A DNA stretch of 64,000 bases. Origin: Caenorhabditis elegans. Lineage: Eukaryota > Nematoda > Chromadorea > Rhabditida > Rhabditidae. Made by a program: the position numbers and the translations under genes. The notes below the pieces were generated by a model. The model was not told the origin of the DNA. It saw only the letters and a list, made by a program, of their open reading frames with translations, and did not search any database. Numbering within the stretch: the stretch's first letter is position 1; each line of letters starts with the position of its first letter. The stretch lies in NCBI RefSeq assembly GCF_000002985.6, contig NC_003282.8, forward strand, positions 7,316,001 to 7,380,000. The letters run 5' to 3'. Of this stretch, positions 52,001 through 64,000 are shown piece by piece.

Positions 52001-53792
52001 ATTACTCTCTGCTGAATCTTCTTTTTTTTATTGTGGGATCTCTGAAACTGAAAACATATGTAGGACGATTCCTAGTTTCTATAAACTTTTTTATTATTTG
52101 ACCATTGATGGTTTAAGAACTCAAAATGAAAAAAAATATTTGAAATGTTTCATTAAAACTTTCTTTTTTTCATTTCATACAAAGTTCAAATCTCTTTACC
52201 ATTATTTGAACTTGAATATTACATTCAAAGATCACCCTGTCTAGTCCAACAGGAAATATTAAAAAATCATAAAAATATTTTTTTGAACTAAACCCTGTTT
52301 CCTGTTCTAAAACTGCGTGCAATTTCTAAGAATGAAACTCTTTCCTGTCCGTATTTATCCACCCGAAAACTCTAATAAAGCCAGTTGCCCGCTGGCCTTT
52401 CCATCGTATAAATACTTCAGTCTCTGACCCAAAAAAGGGAAAGGAAGTATTATTTATATATGACACCCACATGAAATTTAGCAATCTATTATACTTAACA
52501 ATTACTCATTTCATTCAATTATCTCTTTGTATTGACTAATGGAGAGGAAGTGTAAAATGTAGAAAAATACCCGAGGTTCCGGAAGATTCTGCAGATCTTC
52601 CTAATTCATGAGAGTATAAATGCTAATTCAAACTTTTTGGAAAGTGACTATTTAACTAAACACCATTTTTCTAAACTTCTGTATATTTTGGCGAAAATTG
52701 ATATTCCAACCCGAGTCCTTTAATTGGACAAATATCCTCTTACCTCATGTATGCTCAAAAATGTGTTTATTGAAACGGTAATTTTTTTTAGAGTTCCAAA
52801 TTAAAATTTTTTGATTTTCAAATTTTCGATTCGTCTCAAATTCACTTCTGTATGACAAATAAATTGTGTACTGTTTTGCATTCAATATTGTTTCAATTTA
52901 ACAATGTCGAAGGTGTCTAGATCTTGTATACTTTTTCAACAATAATATACGGTTTTGTAGTATTCATTTGCTGAAATGTACATAAATTGAAAACTTGAAA
53001 GTTCATAAAGAGTTCACAATTTTTATACATCTTTCCCTTTGACCTCCTAGATTCGTGCACTTCCGGCTAATCATCTAAATGGTCAAAGTCTAATTATTCA
53101 CCGTCTATAAACGACATATCTAAATGTTAATTTCGTTGAGCAACTGTTGCTTTTCCTACTAATTCTAGTCTTGAACGTGATTATTTGATTTTAAAGATGA
53201 CCTTTTCTTTCAAATCTACACAAAAATTCCATATTCAAATTTCAAATCACGTCATTTAAACACCCATCAAGGCTATCCGATATTTGCATTCAGTTGACTC
53301 TTTAGTTCGAAAAAGAAATGTTTCTCATCTCCACGAAAGAACATTTGAGGCACTATCGGTCTAAAAAAAATAAATTGAATTGAGCTCTGACTCTCGTTTT
53401 TTTTGCTCCGGTTTAGAAGACATTTCCCGAAAATAGACAATGGCTAGAATAGGATAAAAGTGATCATTCAAATGTGATTGGCATGTATTCCGTTGCACTT
53501 TGACCCCCTCTCCACAGAAAAAAAAACATTGTTTTCTTTACTGGATTGACATGTGATAGACAATTACTACGAGCATCTCAAGAAACGTGTTCTACAATAT
53601 GTCAGGCTATTTTTTTTTTGTTGGAACAATAAAGTTTTATTGGCATTAAAGAGATTTGATCAAAGTTCCCAGTTGTTGAGTAACACTGTGCTCGGTGTAA
53701 ATAAATTAAAAAATCACATTCAATATTATATTTTATTTTATTTTAGCTAATATTATATTTTAGTAACTTATAGCAGAAGCAAATTGCGCTCT
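47921..53792. repeat. Palindrome 3, left arm (B')
   Basis: This 5872-base arm is the reverse complement of 54466-60337. Paired positions sum to 108258 throughout, so there is no net indel. All stretches compared were identical. It carries the truncated phosphodiesterase copy and about 4.7 kb of its upstream DNA. Small gcctgcctgcc-type repeats lie at about 51705-51740 and gtaggcacg/gcctacttgcctac at 50345-50400. Confidence 0.95.
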
Positions 53793-54465
53793 TGGTAAGG
53801 AACATCAACAGAAAGAAAACCTATTTTTCTCAGTCTAAAAATCAATTTGGATGGTCTAGGCAGTCAGAAGTATGGAATTTATAAAGTTTAAAATCTTTTA
53901 TCAATGAAAAAAAAACAAAAAACACGAATGGCTTCTCTCTATTCTTAAAATCTGGTATTTTTCCTTTTACTATTCAAAATTTTTAAAAATGGTTCAAATA
54001 ACAATATCAGATCCCGCCTCCTCGTTAAGTTTAACATTTTGATGTTAGAATTAAATAATGTTGGTCGCAAAACAAAAAATTGACTGACCACAAAACAAAC
54101 TTTGATTCTCTGACTTGGACTATCGAAGTTCGGGAATTTTTTATAAATTTAGTTACAAACATTGAAACTACAGTAGACATTCCCTGCCAGTCCCGAAAAT
54201 TCTATTATAAACGAAGTATTGCATCAAAGTTCGTCACATAAAAAGGGCAAATCGTATATTTTTCGTACTACCAGCTGATGAAAAATCCAGCTGTTTCGTA
54301 TTTTAATAAAATTTGGCTCGACGCATCAAGGAGATAAAAGACACAAACGCCCTGCTCAAATTGAAGTATAAGTTTTGTTTTCATTGGAATTTTGATATTC
54401 TCATAATCATTTTGAAAACCGGTGTAACAACACATTGAAGAATATTTAGTGAGGCTACTATTTTC
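53793..54465. other. Spacer (unique DNA) of palindrome 3
   Basis: 673 bases present once. No gene is supported. Confidence 0.8.
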
Positions 54466-57400
54466 AGAGCGCAATTTGCTTCTGCTATAAGTTACTAAAA
54501 TATAATATTAGCTAAAATAAAATAAAATATAATATTGAATGTGATTTTTTAATTTATTTACACCGAGCACAGTGTTACTCAACAACTGGGAACTTTGATC
54601 AAATCTCTTTAATGCCAATAAAACTTTATTGTTCCAACAAAAAAAAAATAGCCTGACATATTGTAGAACACGTTTCTTGAGATGCTCGTAGTAATTGTCT
54701 ATCACATGTCAATCCAGTAAAGAAAACAATGTTTTTTTTTCTGTGGAGAGGGGGTCAAAGTGCAACGGAATACATGCCAATCACATTTGAATGATCACTT
54801 TTATCCTATTCTAGCCATTGTCTATTTTCGGGAAATGTCTTCTAAACCGGAGCAAAAAAAACGAGAGTCAGAGCTCAATTCAATTTATTTTTTTTAGACC
54901 GATAGTGCCTCAAATGTTCTTTCGTGGAGATGAGAAACATTTCTTTTTCGAACTAAAGAGTCAACTGAATGCAAATATCGGATAGCCTTGATGGGTGTTT
55001 AAATGACGTGATTTGAAATTTGAATATGGAATTTTTGTGTAGATTTGAAAGAAAAGGTCATCTTTAAAATCAAATAATCACGTTCAAGACTAGAATTAGT
55101 AGGAAAAGCAACAGTTGCTCAACGAAATTAACATTTAGATATGTCGTTTATAGACGGTGAATAATTAGACTTTGACCATTTAGATGATTAGCCGGAAGTG
55201 CACGAATCTAGGAGGTCAAAGGGAAAGATGTATAAAAATTGTGAACTCTTTATGAACTTTCAAGTTTTCAATTTATGTACATTTCAGCAAATGAATACTA
55301 CAAAACCGTATATTATTGTTGAAAAAGTATACAAGATCTAGACACCTTCGACATTGTTAAATTGAAACAATATTGAATGCAAAACAGTACACAATTTATT
55401 TGTCATACAGAAGTGAATTTGAGACGAATCGAAAATTTGAAAATCAAAAAATTTTAATTTGGAACTCTAAAAAAAATTACCGTTTCAATAAACACATTTT
55501 TGAGCATACATGAGGTAAGAGGATATTTGTCCAATTAAAGGACTCGGGTTGGAATATCAATTTTCGCCAAAATATACAGAAGTTTAGAAAAATGGTGTTT
55601 AGTTAAATAGTCACTTTCCAAAAAGTTTGAATTAGCATTTATACTCTCATGAATTAGGAAGATCTGCAGAATCTTCCGGAACCTCGGGTATTTTTCTACA
55701 TTTTACACTTCCTCTCCATTAGTCAATACAAAGAGATAATTGAATGAAATGAGTAATTGTTAAGTATAATAGATTGCTAAATTTCATGTGGGTGTCATAT
55801 ATAAATAATACTTCCTTTCCCTTTTTTGGGTCAGAGACTGAAGTATTTATACGATGGAAAGGCCAGCGGGCAACTGGCTTTATTAGAGTTTTCGGGTGGA
55901 TAAATACGGACAGGAAAGAGTTTCATTCTTAGAAATTGCACGCAGTTTTAGAACAGGAAACAGGGTTTAGTTCAAAAAAATATTTTTATGATTTTTTAAT
56001 ATTTCCTGTTGGACTAGACAGGGTGATCTTTGAATGTAATATTCAAGTTCAAATAATGGTAAAGAGATTTGAACTTTGTATGAAATGAAAAAAAGAAAGT
56101 TTTAATGAAACATTTCAAATATTTTTTTTCATTTTGAGTTCTTAAACCATCAATGGTCAAATAATAAAAAAGTTTATAGAAACTAGGAATCGTCCTACAT
56201 ATGTTTTCAGTTTCAGAGATCCCACAATAAAAAAAAGAAGATTCAGCAGAGAGTAATTAAAACACTAAACTTTACTTCCGGAGATATGGATGGGAGGTTT
56301 GTCACATGGCGAACTTATAATTTATGAACGAAAAATAATAATTCATTTACTAATTATCAGCAGCGTGCTAGTTTTTGGGCTGAAAAACTGAAAGTCAAAA
56401 CTAGAATTGAAAACTAGAAAACGTAGGCAAGAGTAGGCCTTCGTATGCACAAAAATGTCTTCCAGTCCGGCTCGATATACGGTGCGGGCACAAAAATGCA
56501 GAAAACAAGGCGCGAGCTTGGCAGGCAGGCAGACATGCATCAGGCAGGCATGTATGCCTTACTATTAGAAATGTCTGGAGGAAATTTATATTGGAGACTA
56601 GCTTGAATATTTAACGTCCAATTATATTTTTATGGACAGATTTAGTCGGCGATCATCAAGGATCCAATTGCAAATAAACTTGTTTAAAAAAGTTAATTTT
56701 AACAGAATTTTTATTTCTGCTTATTCGATTTTCATGAGCATAAAATATTGTTGAATCTAGTCTACTCAAAAATGTTTTTGGTTACTTTTCTGATGTTGTT
56801 ACGGTTTATGAGTTTCAGAAATAAAAAATTTAATTTTTATAAACAGTTTATTTAGATTTAGAAAAGTATTTAGATAAACTCAAGAAATTCCTCGATTTTT
56901 GTGAAAAGTGTCACAAATTCAGCTTGATCAGTCAAAAAGCTCTGAAATAAACAAGTGATAACATTTTCACTTATCACCTTGTCTTTCCAATACTATTTTT
57001 CATTTTGCTATCAGATTAGACAACTGTTCTTTTTTTTGAAACGAGGAAATCAATTCATCATGGAGAGAAAAAGCTGACAACGATAAAAAGTCTATGACAA
57101 GAAAAAAAAAAGAAATAGAGGTCCTGTTGAATGAGTAATTCATATTAGATATTGGTAGGTACTGCCGTGAAAATAAAAAGTTTCTTATATAAGATGGGAT
57201 GAATAATTATGAGATTGAGAGGACTTTGCACGTAACTGGATTCATTAAATAGTGTTAAAAGAGCTTCGTGTTTTGGATTAAGAAAGAGACGAAAAAAAGA
57301 TAGAGTCAGTTGTGGTACTGGTGGTCGGGAGAAGAAGTTAGAGCAAAAAAGGAGGTGTTGTCCTCTAACGCCTTACTCTCCCAAGGGACAAATTGAACAA

Positions 57401-60337
57401 AAAGAAAGAGATGGAACACTGCAAATAGAGAAATATGGATGAAGTTGAAATTATTTTGTCTATGAAATACTCAAAGATGTGACAATTTTAGAATTGTGTT
57501 TTTTTCCCTAAAAACATTTTTGTCTATGAGAAAAAGTTAGAACTGTGTAATGTGGTTTCAATCTAAACCATTGAGTTCTAATGAACTTTGAAATATTCAA
57601 AACTGTGGCGAGAGGAACAGTCAAAACTAGTTAATTTTCTAATCTTTAGAAACAAAAAAAATCTATTTCTATGGCCAATATGAAGTGATCTGCGGTAATT
57701 GATTTTCTGGTTTCTGATTTAAAATCCAAAACATATATTTATTTTATACAATTGATGGTAAGCCTGCCATTTTAGCACATAAATGCTTTTCACAAAAGTA
57801 AATTAACAAGTTAATATAAAAATACGAACACCAAATACCGTATTCGACGCCAAGATACTAATGTAGGCAAGTAGGCATGATGTGGCAAGTCCGGCAGACG
57901 ACGTGCCTACCACGGCAGCAATTTCTGGCATCAAAATTTGAAATTATATCTCCATTTCTGTAATATTGCTCAATTGAGAACGTAAAATAGTGTTTACAAC
58001 ATTCTGTATTTTACGATGTTTTCATATTATTCGATACATTTTCTGAAAACTTCATTCTAGTTTCAGACTTCCTGGAAATAATTAATTTGAAACAATAGAC
58101 AAGTTTTATTGATCCTCTAATTAAACATTACAATAAGGAATTTTCCTACAAATTCTGGAACATGAAAACATTGATGACCATTGCCAACAGTGAAACAATT
58201 GCTTTATTATATTCATCACATTTTCTTTCAAATAATGATGCAAATAAACTTTAAGAAAATGTATTTCGCAAAACTTTTGGCAAATCGTGGTTCCGATATA
58301 TTATTTTGTTTCCTCAAAAGTGCAGCTTCTCAAAAGAAATAATATGTTTATTCTAGTTCTTAGTATTACATCCGCACAAATATTTTTGGTCGAGATGATT
58401 TCTTGAGAAAAAATGTTGAAAAATATTTTTGAAGTTTGAATATCCAAATAGAGAGATAAGGCTTCTCCAATTTCTTCTAAATATTGAAATTGTAATCGTT
58501 TCCTGCACCGTTTGATATCTAGAAATCGGGTATATTTTAATCTTCTGTTCTTTATATTTTCCTGGTCTATAGATATATCCTTATTCCTGGAAATCTATTC
58601 TGGACATGGTACAATACTCGTTGTTTTTTATATGTTTCAGTAGGAAACATTTTCGATCAAATAAGGATTCTACTATAATGTGACCTTTGCTCTCGTACTT
58701 TGAACATTTGGCCTGCTCCTCCATAATTTGGACCATCTTTATCTTCCTCCTCTTCCCATAACCCATGTTCGTTCTTTGCCCTATCTTTCCTTGTGTGTCT
58801 GCGTCTATTCCATTCTTATATGTTCACTGTTCTCTCTTTTTCCAACTCTTTACATTTGGTTTCCATCCATTCTTTTTTCTTTAGTTTTCAGTATTTATAG
58901 ACTTATCAATTCAAATGTTCAATGTTTTATGATTAAAAATGATAAGGAATTGCAGGTTAAACATTTATCAAATTCAGGTTTTTTCTTTTAGTTTCTAGTT
59001 GTAAGTGGAAACGTTTTTTGAATGGTTCTAAAACCGAGTTTTTGTCTGTTAATATTGTTTAATTTTTCTTTTTCATTTCCGTCATTTACGTGGCAGTTTT
59101 TTTTTGAGTTCCGATTTCCAATTCTTAAACATTTTCAATTTTCAAGGTAATTCACCGATTCGGTTTCAAAAATGGCCGGATTTAGTTTAGAAGAATCGGC
59201 TGTAAAAATACTTGGAGTGACAATTGCCGTCATTGGTGCAATTTATTTAATTTATCCACCAGGACTTCTCCTAATTCCATTATCTCTTTTCATCTTTTCC
59301 TACACCACGAAAAATGAAAAATGTTCCAGTAAAAATGTAAGTTTTAGAATAATTTGTTCGATTAGTTATATGCAACCAATTGCAGGTCGACACCTTCTTT
59401 TCCGGTTTCAAAATTGGTGGACATCGTGGAGCACCGAAGAGTTTTCCAGAGAACAGTATGGCTGGATTTGCACAGGCAAAAGCCGATGGAGCTGATTTGA
59501 TAGAGTTTGATGTGGCTTTGACAAAAGATGGAAAAGCTGTTTTAATGCATGATGATGATTTGGATAGAACTACGGATATGAAGGGACCAATTAGAGATAA
59601 AACCCGTGCTGAACTAGATCGTTGTGATATTTCTGCAACTTTTAAAAGAACTGCACCCGGGTATGTTTCAGTTTTTTTTCATGAAAAATTAAATTGAGTC
59701 AGTTTTTTTAAAGTTTAGTTTATTATGTATAGTTCGATAATGTTTGAGTTTATACTGAAAAATATACTAACGCATTTGATTCCATGAGCGGATCAAAACT
59801 CTCAGAATAGAGAGTTTGAAAAAAAGTACGAATTTTATTTTTTATTTTCCAGAGACCACTGTCGTTTGGCTACCGTATCTCGTGAACGTGTCCCAGATAT
59901 GGAGGATGTTGTTAAATGGGCAGTTGAGAACAATACTCGAATGCTTTTTGATGTTAAGGATTCCGATAATGAGCTCGTTGATCAAATTGCCAATCTTTTT
60001 CAAAAATACAATCTCTATGACAAGGCAATCGTATGCAGTTTCTTCCCTTGGGTTGTATATCGTATCAAGAAAGGAGATCAAAAGATTTTGACGGGTTTGA
60101 CGTGGCGTCTCAAGTTCTGGTCTTACCACGACATTGAGAATATCCGTCCAAGATACTCGGGACCAAAACAAATGCTTTTTGAAATGATTGATGTTGCTCA
60201 TGTTTGGCTTCTAAAAAAAGTTACTCCTTGGTATCTTGGAGCTGATCTTTTGCTTACGAATAATTTGGATATTTCTCAGTAAGTTTAATTTAATTTTTAA
60301 AATTAAAAGAAAAAATTCAATATATTAACTCAAGAGC
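54466..60337. repeat. Palindrome 3, right arm (B)
   Basis: Inverted copy of 47921-53792. It ends at 60337, three bases into exon 4 of the intact phosphodiesterase gene. This arm continues into normal gene sequence, so it is likely the ancestral copy. The stretch 54466-59171 upstream of the gene has no other supported coding sequence. Confidence 0.95.
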
Positions 60338-60539
60338 CTTGATTATGGATCAAAGAAGACGTGGAATGCGTGTTGCCGTGTGGACTGTAAATGATATGGC
60401 TGAAATGCATTGGATGCTCAAAACTCTCAATATTCCAATTCTCACTGATTATCCAGAGCTCACGACTCAAGCTGCTCATTTGGAAGAATTGCAGAAGAGA
60501 GACTACATGCCAATGCACAAATCTAGTTCTGATTTGTAG
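59172..60539 (+). CDS. Glycerophosphodiester phosphodiesterase (GDPD), GDE1-like membrane enzyme
   Basis: Four exons (59172-59336, 59386-59660, 59853-60278, 60335-60539) sum to 1071 bases, giving 356 aa. Residues about 13-46 are hydrophobic (LGVTIAVIGAIYLIYPPGLL) and form one or two membrane segments. The GDPD barrel then begins with GGHRGAPKSFPENSMAGF. H68, E77-N78, E95 and D97 (in LIEFDVALTKDG) and H110 (in VLMHDDDLDRTTD) are the expected metal and catalytic positions. Near the C-terminus MRVAVWTVND is the conserved barrel strand. GDPDs split glycerophosphodiesters to glycerol-3-phosphate plus alcohol. The N-terminal membrane anchor and motif spacing resemble GDE1, which favours glycerophosphoinositol; substrate here is inferred. 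A transporter gene follows 365 bases downstream on the same strand. Confidence 0.92.
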
Positions 60540-60904
60540 ATTTTCGAAGTTTCAATTTCTATGTTTTGTTCAGTTACTGAATTAGTTCCAGAAATATTAC
60601 GAGTTTTATGATTAAATGAATGTTATATGGTATTGAAATTTGACTTGCAGGATTTTATTTTATGCAAAAATTTATACAATATATACAAAAATGGCCTCCT
60701 TGCATTCTCAAAGTAACAAAAACATGAATCAACAATAGAACAATTTTTGAATGATGATAAATCGTTGGTCCTTTGAACCTATAAAAGATCTATGATACAT
60801 GACGAAAGATAGAAGACGAAAAGTGAAGTTGACAGTTAGAAACTGTGGTATCTTTCTTTTCTTTTTAATTTTTAGTATTTTTCCAATTTCTTCGAATTGG
60901 CAAA

Positions 60905-62831
60905 ATGCTGTACGGAATCAATAGATTCCATATTTGTGCATTTATTACTTGGCAGTTTGCCAACTTTTTTGCTGGACAGAATATTTTTGGAATCTATTCG
61001 AATAATGTTTCAAAATGGAAATGTGGAGATTCGAAACCAACAAAAGACTGTAATATTTATTTATCCTGTCCTAAAAGTAACTTAACTTTTGTCGATCCTC
61101 CATTCCAATCAGCTGCAATTGAGTTAGTTTACAGAATAATTTAGTTTTTCAACTATAGAAATTCTTATTCTAGATTTGATTGGATATGTGGTTCTTCAGT
61201 ATTTTATCAGTCATTCTTTTCACAAGTTCAATATGTTGGAGTTCTCATTGGAACACTTTTATTTGGCTCATTGTCAGATCGATTTGGAAGAAGACCAATT
61301 GGGATTTTGGTGATATCGAATGCAATATGTTCAACATTTGCCAGTGGATTGGCTCCCAGTGTTAAAATTTTGTTTCCGTTGAGGTGAGCTCTACCAAACG
61401 ATTATAACAGTAATTTATTTAATTTGGTCAATTTTAATTTCTTTAAAATACATTTTGAAACATTTTTCGTGATTAAAATTATCATCGCTCCAGAACAATC
61501 ACTCCGCAAAAATTGCAAAAATGTCGCAGAGTTGGGCACCCCCTTTCTATAGTTTCTGTGTTTTTTTATTTATTTTATGAAATACAAAATTGAAAAAAAA
61601 ATAGTACCCAGGCAAGCAAACAGACTTCGCTGCATTACAGTGTTAACAAATCTAAATTTTAGTAAATTACTTTCAGATTCCTCGTTGGTCTGTCAATTGG
61701 TGGAATGTTAGTAGTAATATGTGCATGGATAATGGAAGTAATTCTCCCTCAACAAAGAATGGTAGTTCGTGGATTTTTCAATTGGGGATGGACTAGAATA
61801 TTCCTAACTTCAATCTGTTATTTCACTCGTGAATGGAGACTTGCCACGTATGTCAGTTCACTTTCTCTGATTCCCGCTCTTCTTCTCGTCATTTTTGTGA
61901 TACCTGAATCACCTGTTTGGCTACATAGCAGAGGATTTAAAGCTCGAATGATTCAAAGTGAAATGCAAATTGCTCGAATTGCTGGAGTTCCTTATGTCCC
62001 AGTACAACACAAACTGGTCCGTCCAAAAAGTTTAATGGATACATTGAAAACGAAAGGAATGTTCAAGAAATTATTCATTTTATGGACTATGTGGTTTATT
62101 ATTGCAATTTGTGGATTTGCAAACGATTTAAGCTCCGGCACTTTGGCGGGCGATTTGTATCTCAATCAGCTGTTCTTTGGAATTTTACTTGTTTTTTCCA
62201 AAATGTTACTGCTATTTGTAGACACATATTTTACAAATTTCAAGAGAAGAACATTACATCAAGGATCTCAAATAGGAACACTTTGCTGTTTTATCATTCT
62301 TACTACTTTTATGAGTATGGATTATCATGTGGGTTTTTAATTTTGCGTTTTCAAAAACTTTTTCGAAAAACAAACCATTTTGAATAATACCAACTTTTTT
62401 GTATATTTCCAAAGTTTGAATTCAGGGAATCGGAGTTCTTATCGTCTATCTGATTGGAACAACATTTATCGAATACACATGGGATGCCTGTTACCTTTGT
62501 GCTATAGAACTCATGGAGACACCTTCAAGAGCAAGTGCAACTGGATCATGTTCTCTTATTGCAAGAATTGGAATGATTCTAGCACCATTCCTAACATATG
62601 CAAATACTTGGTGGTCTCCTGCTGTTAATGTTACTGTAATTGTATTGGGAAGTGCTAATTTACTGATTTCATATTTCTTTTTGGTCAGTTTTCAAAACTC
62701 AATCTGTATCAAACAAACTAATTATTTTTTAGCCCGAATCCAAAGGAGTGAATCTCGACGATGTACACGTGAATGATGATGATGAGAATGTTCCAGAAAA
62801 TACGCCAATGGTTCAGAAAGTTCGAGAATAA
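60905..62831 (+). CDS. Major facilitator transporter, SLC22/organic-cation-transporter type
   Basis: Five exons (60905-61122, 61174-61383, 61677-62328, 62426-62683, 62733-62831) sum to 1437 bases, giving 478 aa with consistent phases. TM1 comes early (NRFHICAFITWQFANFFAGQ), followed by a Cys-containing extracellular loop as in OCT/OAT carriers. The MFS signature GSLSDRFGRRP is at residues 104-114. The mid-protein motif VIPESPVWLHSRG is the SLC22-type PESPRWL element before the large cytoplasmic loop. The C-terminal half has RASATGSCSLIARIG and a hydrophilic acidic tail (DDVHVNDDDENVPE). At 478 aa it is somewhat shorter than typical SLC22 proteins, mostly because the first extracellular loop is short. 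Substrate unknown. Confidence 0.88.
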
Positions 62832-62893
62832 TTCTGAAAGTTCCAACCCCGTAGAAAATTTATTTTAAAGTTTTTATATAAAATTTTCAATTG

Positions 62894-62899
62894 AATAAA
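62894..62899 (+). terminator. Poly(A) signal AATAAA of the transporter gene
   Basis: A canonical hexamer 62 bases past the stop codon at 62831. Confidence 0.6.
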
Positions 62900-63725
62900 G
62901 TCATGCAAAAAATATAATGTTTTCTGGTTTTCAACAGATGACGCATGTTCAATGATATTTTCAAGTCTGACCTATGAATTTTGAAGCATATGACGGAAGA
63001 AGTGAGATGATTTATATGAAGCTTGATTTCTGTCATTGAAATCATTTGCATACGCAAGCGTGCACTTAAAAAACTCAAAATAATTTTATGTTTGATGTAT
63101 CTATGAAAGAAAATTTAACAGTTCATCATCAAAACATAACAACTAATTTCTAATGGTAAATCATTTGAGACTAATTTAGTAATTTTGGCTTACCAGACTT
63201 TCCAAAATGTTGAGCTTTTTGAAGGATTTAGAGCCAATAGATTGTTGTAATACGAATATATTAAATATATTAAACAAAATTAAATTATTAAGTCCTTAAT
63301 TTTAATCCTTAAACTGCAAATAAAATAATTTAAAACTTCCCGAAACAGGTTTTTGTTACAATTGATGCTGCTTCATCTTTAACTGATAAAATCTTAGTTT
63401 TTTCTTATAGTTTTGTAGGGTTTTTTTTAAATATGACATCTCTTCGTCCAGTTTTTCTTTCAACTTTAAGTTATTAAATTCTTTCTCTGAAAACGTAGGA
63501 AATTTACTGCCTACAGTTGTCATTCTAGCAATTCATAAATTCTCCCGAGATTGACCAGAATACAAAACGTACACAACATTTATGTCAAATATAAAGTGTT
63601 GATGAAAATAAATTTGAAATAAAATTGGATTTTACAGATTTTCTTCGTAGTTTTCCTTCAAAAGATGAGTAACGGTTCGAAAAATATGGGAATCTCGCCC
63701 ACATAAATTAAATATTGGCAAATAA
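62900..63725. other. Intergenic region, no supported gene
   Basis: AT-rich sequence between the transporter and the minisatellite. No domain, splice pattern or RNA gene is recognised. Confidence 0.5.
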
Positions 63726-63910
63726 TCATTGACTCCAAAATCATTGACTACCTGTTCTCAATGCCTACCCTTGCTCATTGCCTACCTCTTTCTCATTGAC
63801 TACTTGTGCTCATTGCCTTCCTGTTTTCATTGCCTTCCTGTTTTCATTGCCTACTTGTTGCTCGTTGACTACCTTTTCTCATTGCCTACCCATTGCTCAT
63901 TGTCTACTCG
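63726..63910. repeat. Degenerate minisatellite, unit about 19-23 bases
   Basis: About nine tandem imperfect units of the form tcattgcctacctgttc, with attgacta/attgccta and cttgctc/tgttctc variants. The gcctac core is shared with scattered repeats elsewhere in the window. Confidence 0.8.
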
Positions 63911-64000
63911 TCTTCTTCATCAGTCAAAAGGCACGTACAAGGACCGTATTCCAAATATTTACAATCTTTCAATTTGTGCACAACAGTTCGGGCAACAATT

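Noticed and set aside
40826..60337. Possibility that the palindromes are a CRISPR array or viral inverted terminal repeats
   Set aside because: The arms contain a eukaryotic intron-bearing gene and no short regular repeats, viral genes or integrase.
59172..62831. Operon of the phosphodiesterase and transporter genes
   Set aside because: The gap of 365 bases is longer than the roughly 100 bases usual for worm operons, and no SL2-type signal could be verified.

Overview
The window is nuclear DNA of a Caenorhabditis-type nematode, either C. elegans or a close relative. The evidence is AT-rich sequence, many 45-60 bp introns with gtaag donors and ttttcag acceptors, ankyrin-TRPV channels of the OCR kind, and short dispersed palindromic repeats familiar from worm genomes. 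Gene models were built by hand from splice signals and reading-phase continuity. Chromosome and locus names are not assigned.

Left part (1-36.5 kb). Every protein gene recognised here lies on the minus strand. In order they are: the 5' part of a PH-like-domain gene running off the left edge (1-1094); a long low-complexity, histidine- and proline-rich cytoplasmic-type protein (4891-10662); a small p62/sequestosome-like PB1 + ZZ zinc-finger protein (11886-12960); a complete TRPV channel of the OSM-9/OCR family (13679-16744, 10 exons, 756 aa); a histone H4 relic (17129-17280); a very large secreted Pro/Ser/Thr-rich, mucin-like protein with a Gly/Cys-rich C-terminus (17638-30853); and a rhodopsin-family seven-helix receptor (33375-36454, 8 exons, 425 aa). 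The presumed first intron of the mucin-like gene carries a tRNA-Trp(CCA) gene and a 1.5-kb fold-back element whose arms contain a tRNA-like segment.

Right part (40.8-60.3 kb). Two large, apparently perfect palindromes lie directly against each other. Palindrome 2 has 3146-bp arms (40826-43971 and 44776-47921) and an 804-bp spacer. Palindrome 3 has 5872-bp arms (47921-53792 and 54466-60337) and a 673-bp spacer. They share a single boundary base at 47921. Palindrome 3 duplicates most of a GDE1-like glycerophosphodiester phosphodiesterase gene. The plus-strand copy (59172-60539) is complete because its last exon begins at the edge of the arm and runs out of it. The minus-strand copy (47893-49086) has lost that exon and would read into palindrome-2 DNA. 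The block 44776-53792 equals the reverse complement of arm B joined to arm A. That points to one complex event: a template switch, or insertion of a circle- or tandem-junction fragment.

Right edge (60.5-64 kb). A plus-strand major-facilitator transporter of the SLC22/organic-cation type (60905-62831, 5 exons, 478 aa) follows the intact phosphodiesterase gene. A degenerate minisatellite (63726-63910) lies beyond it. The remaining gaps hold no gene I can support.
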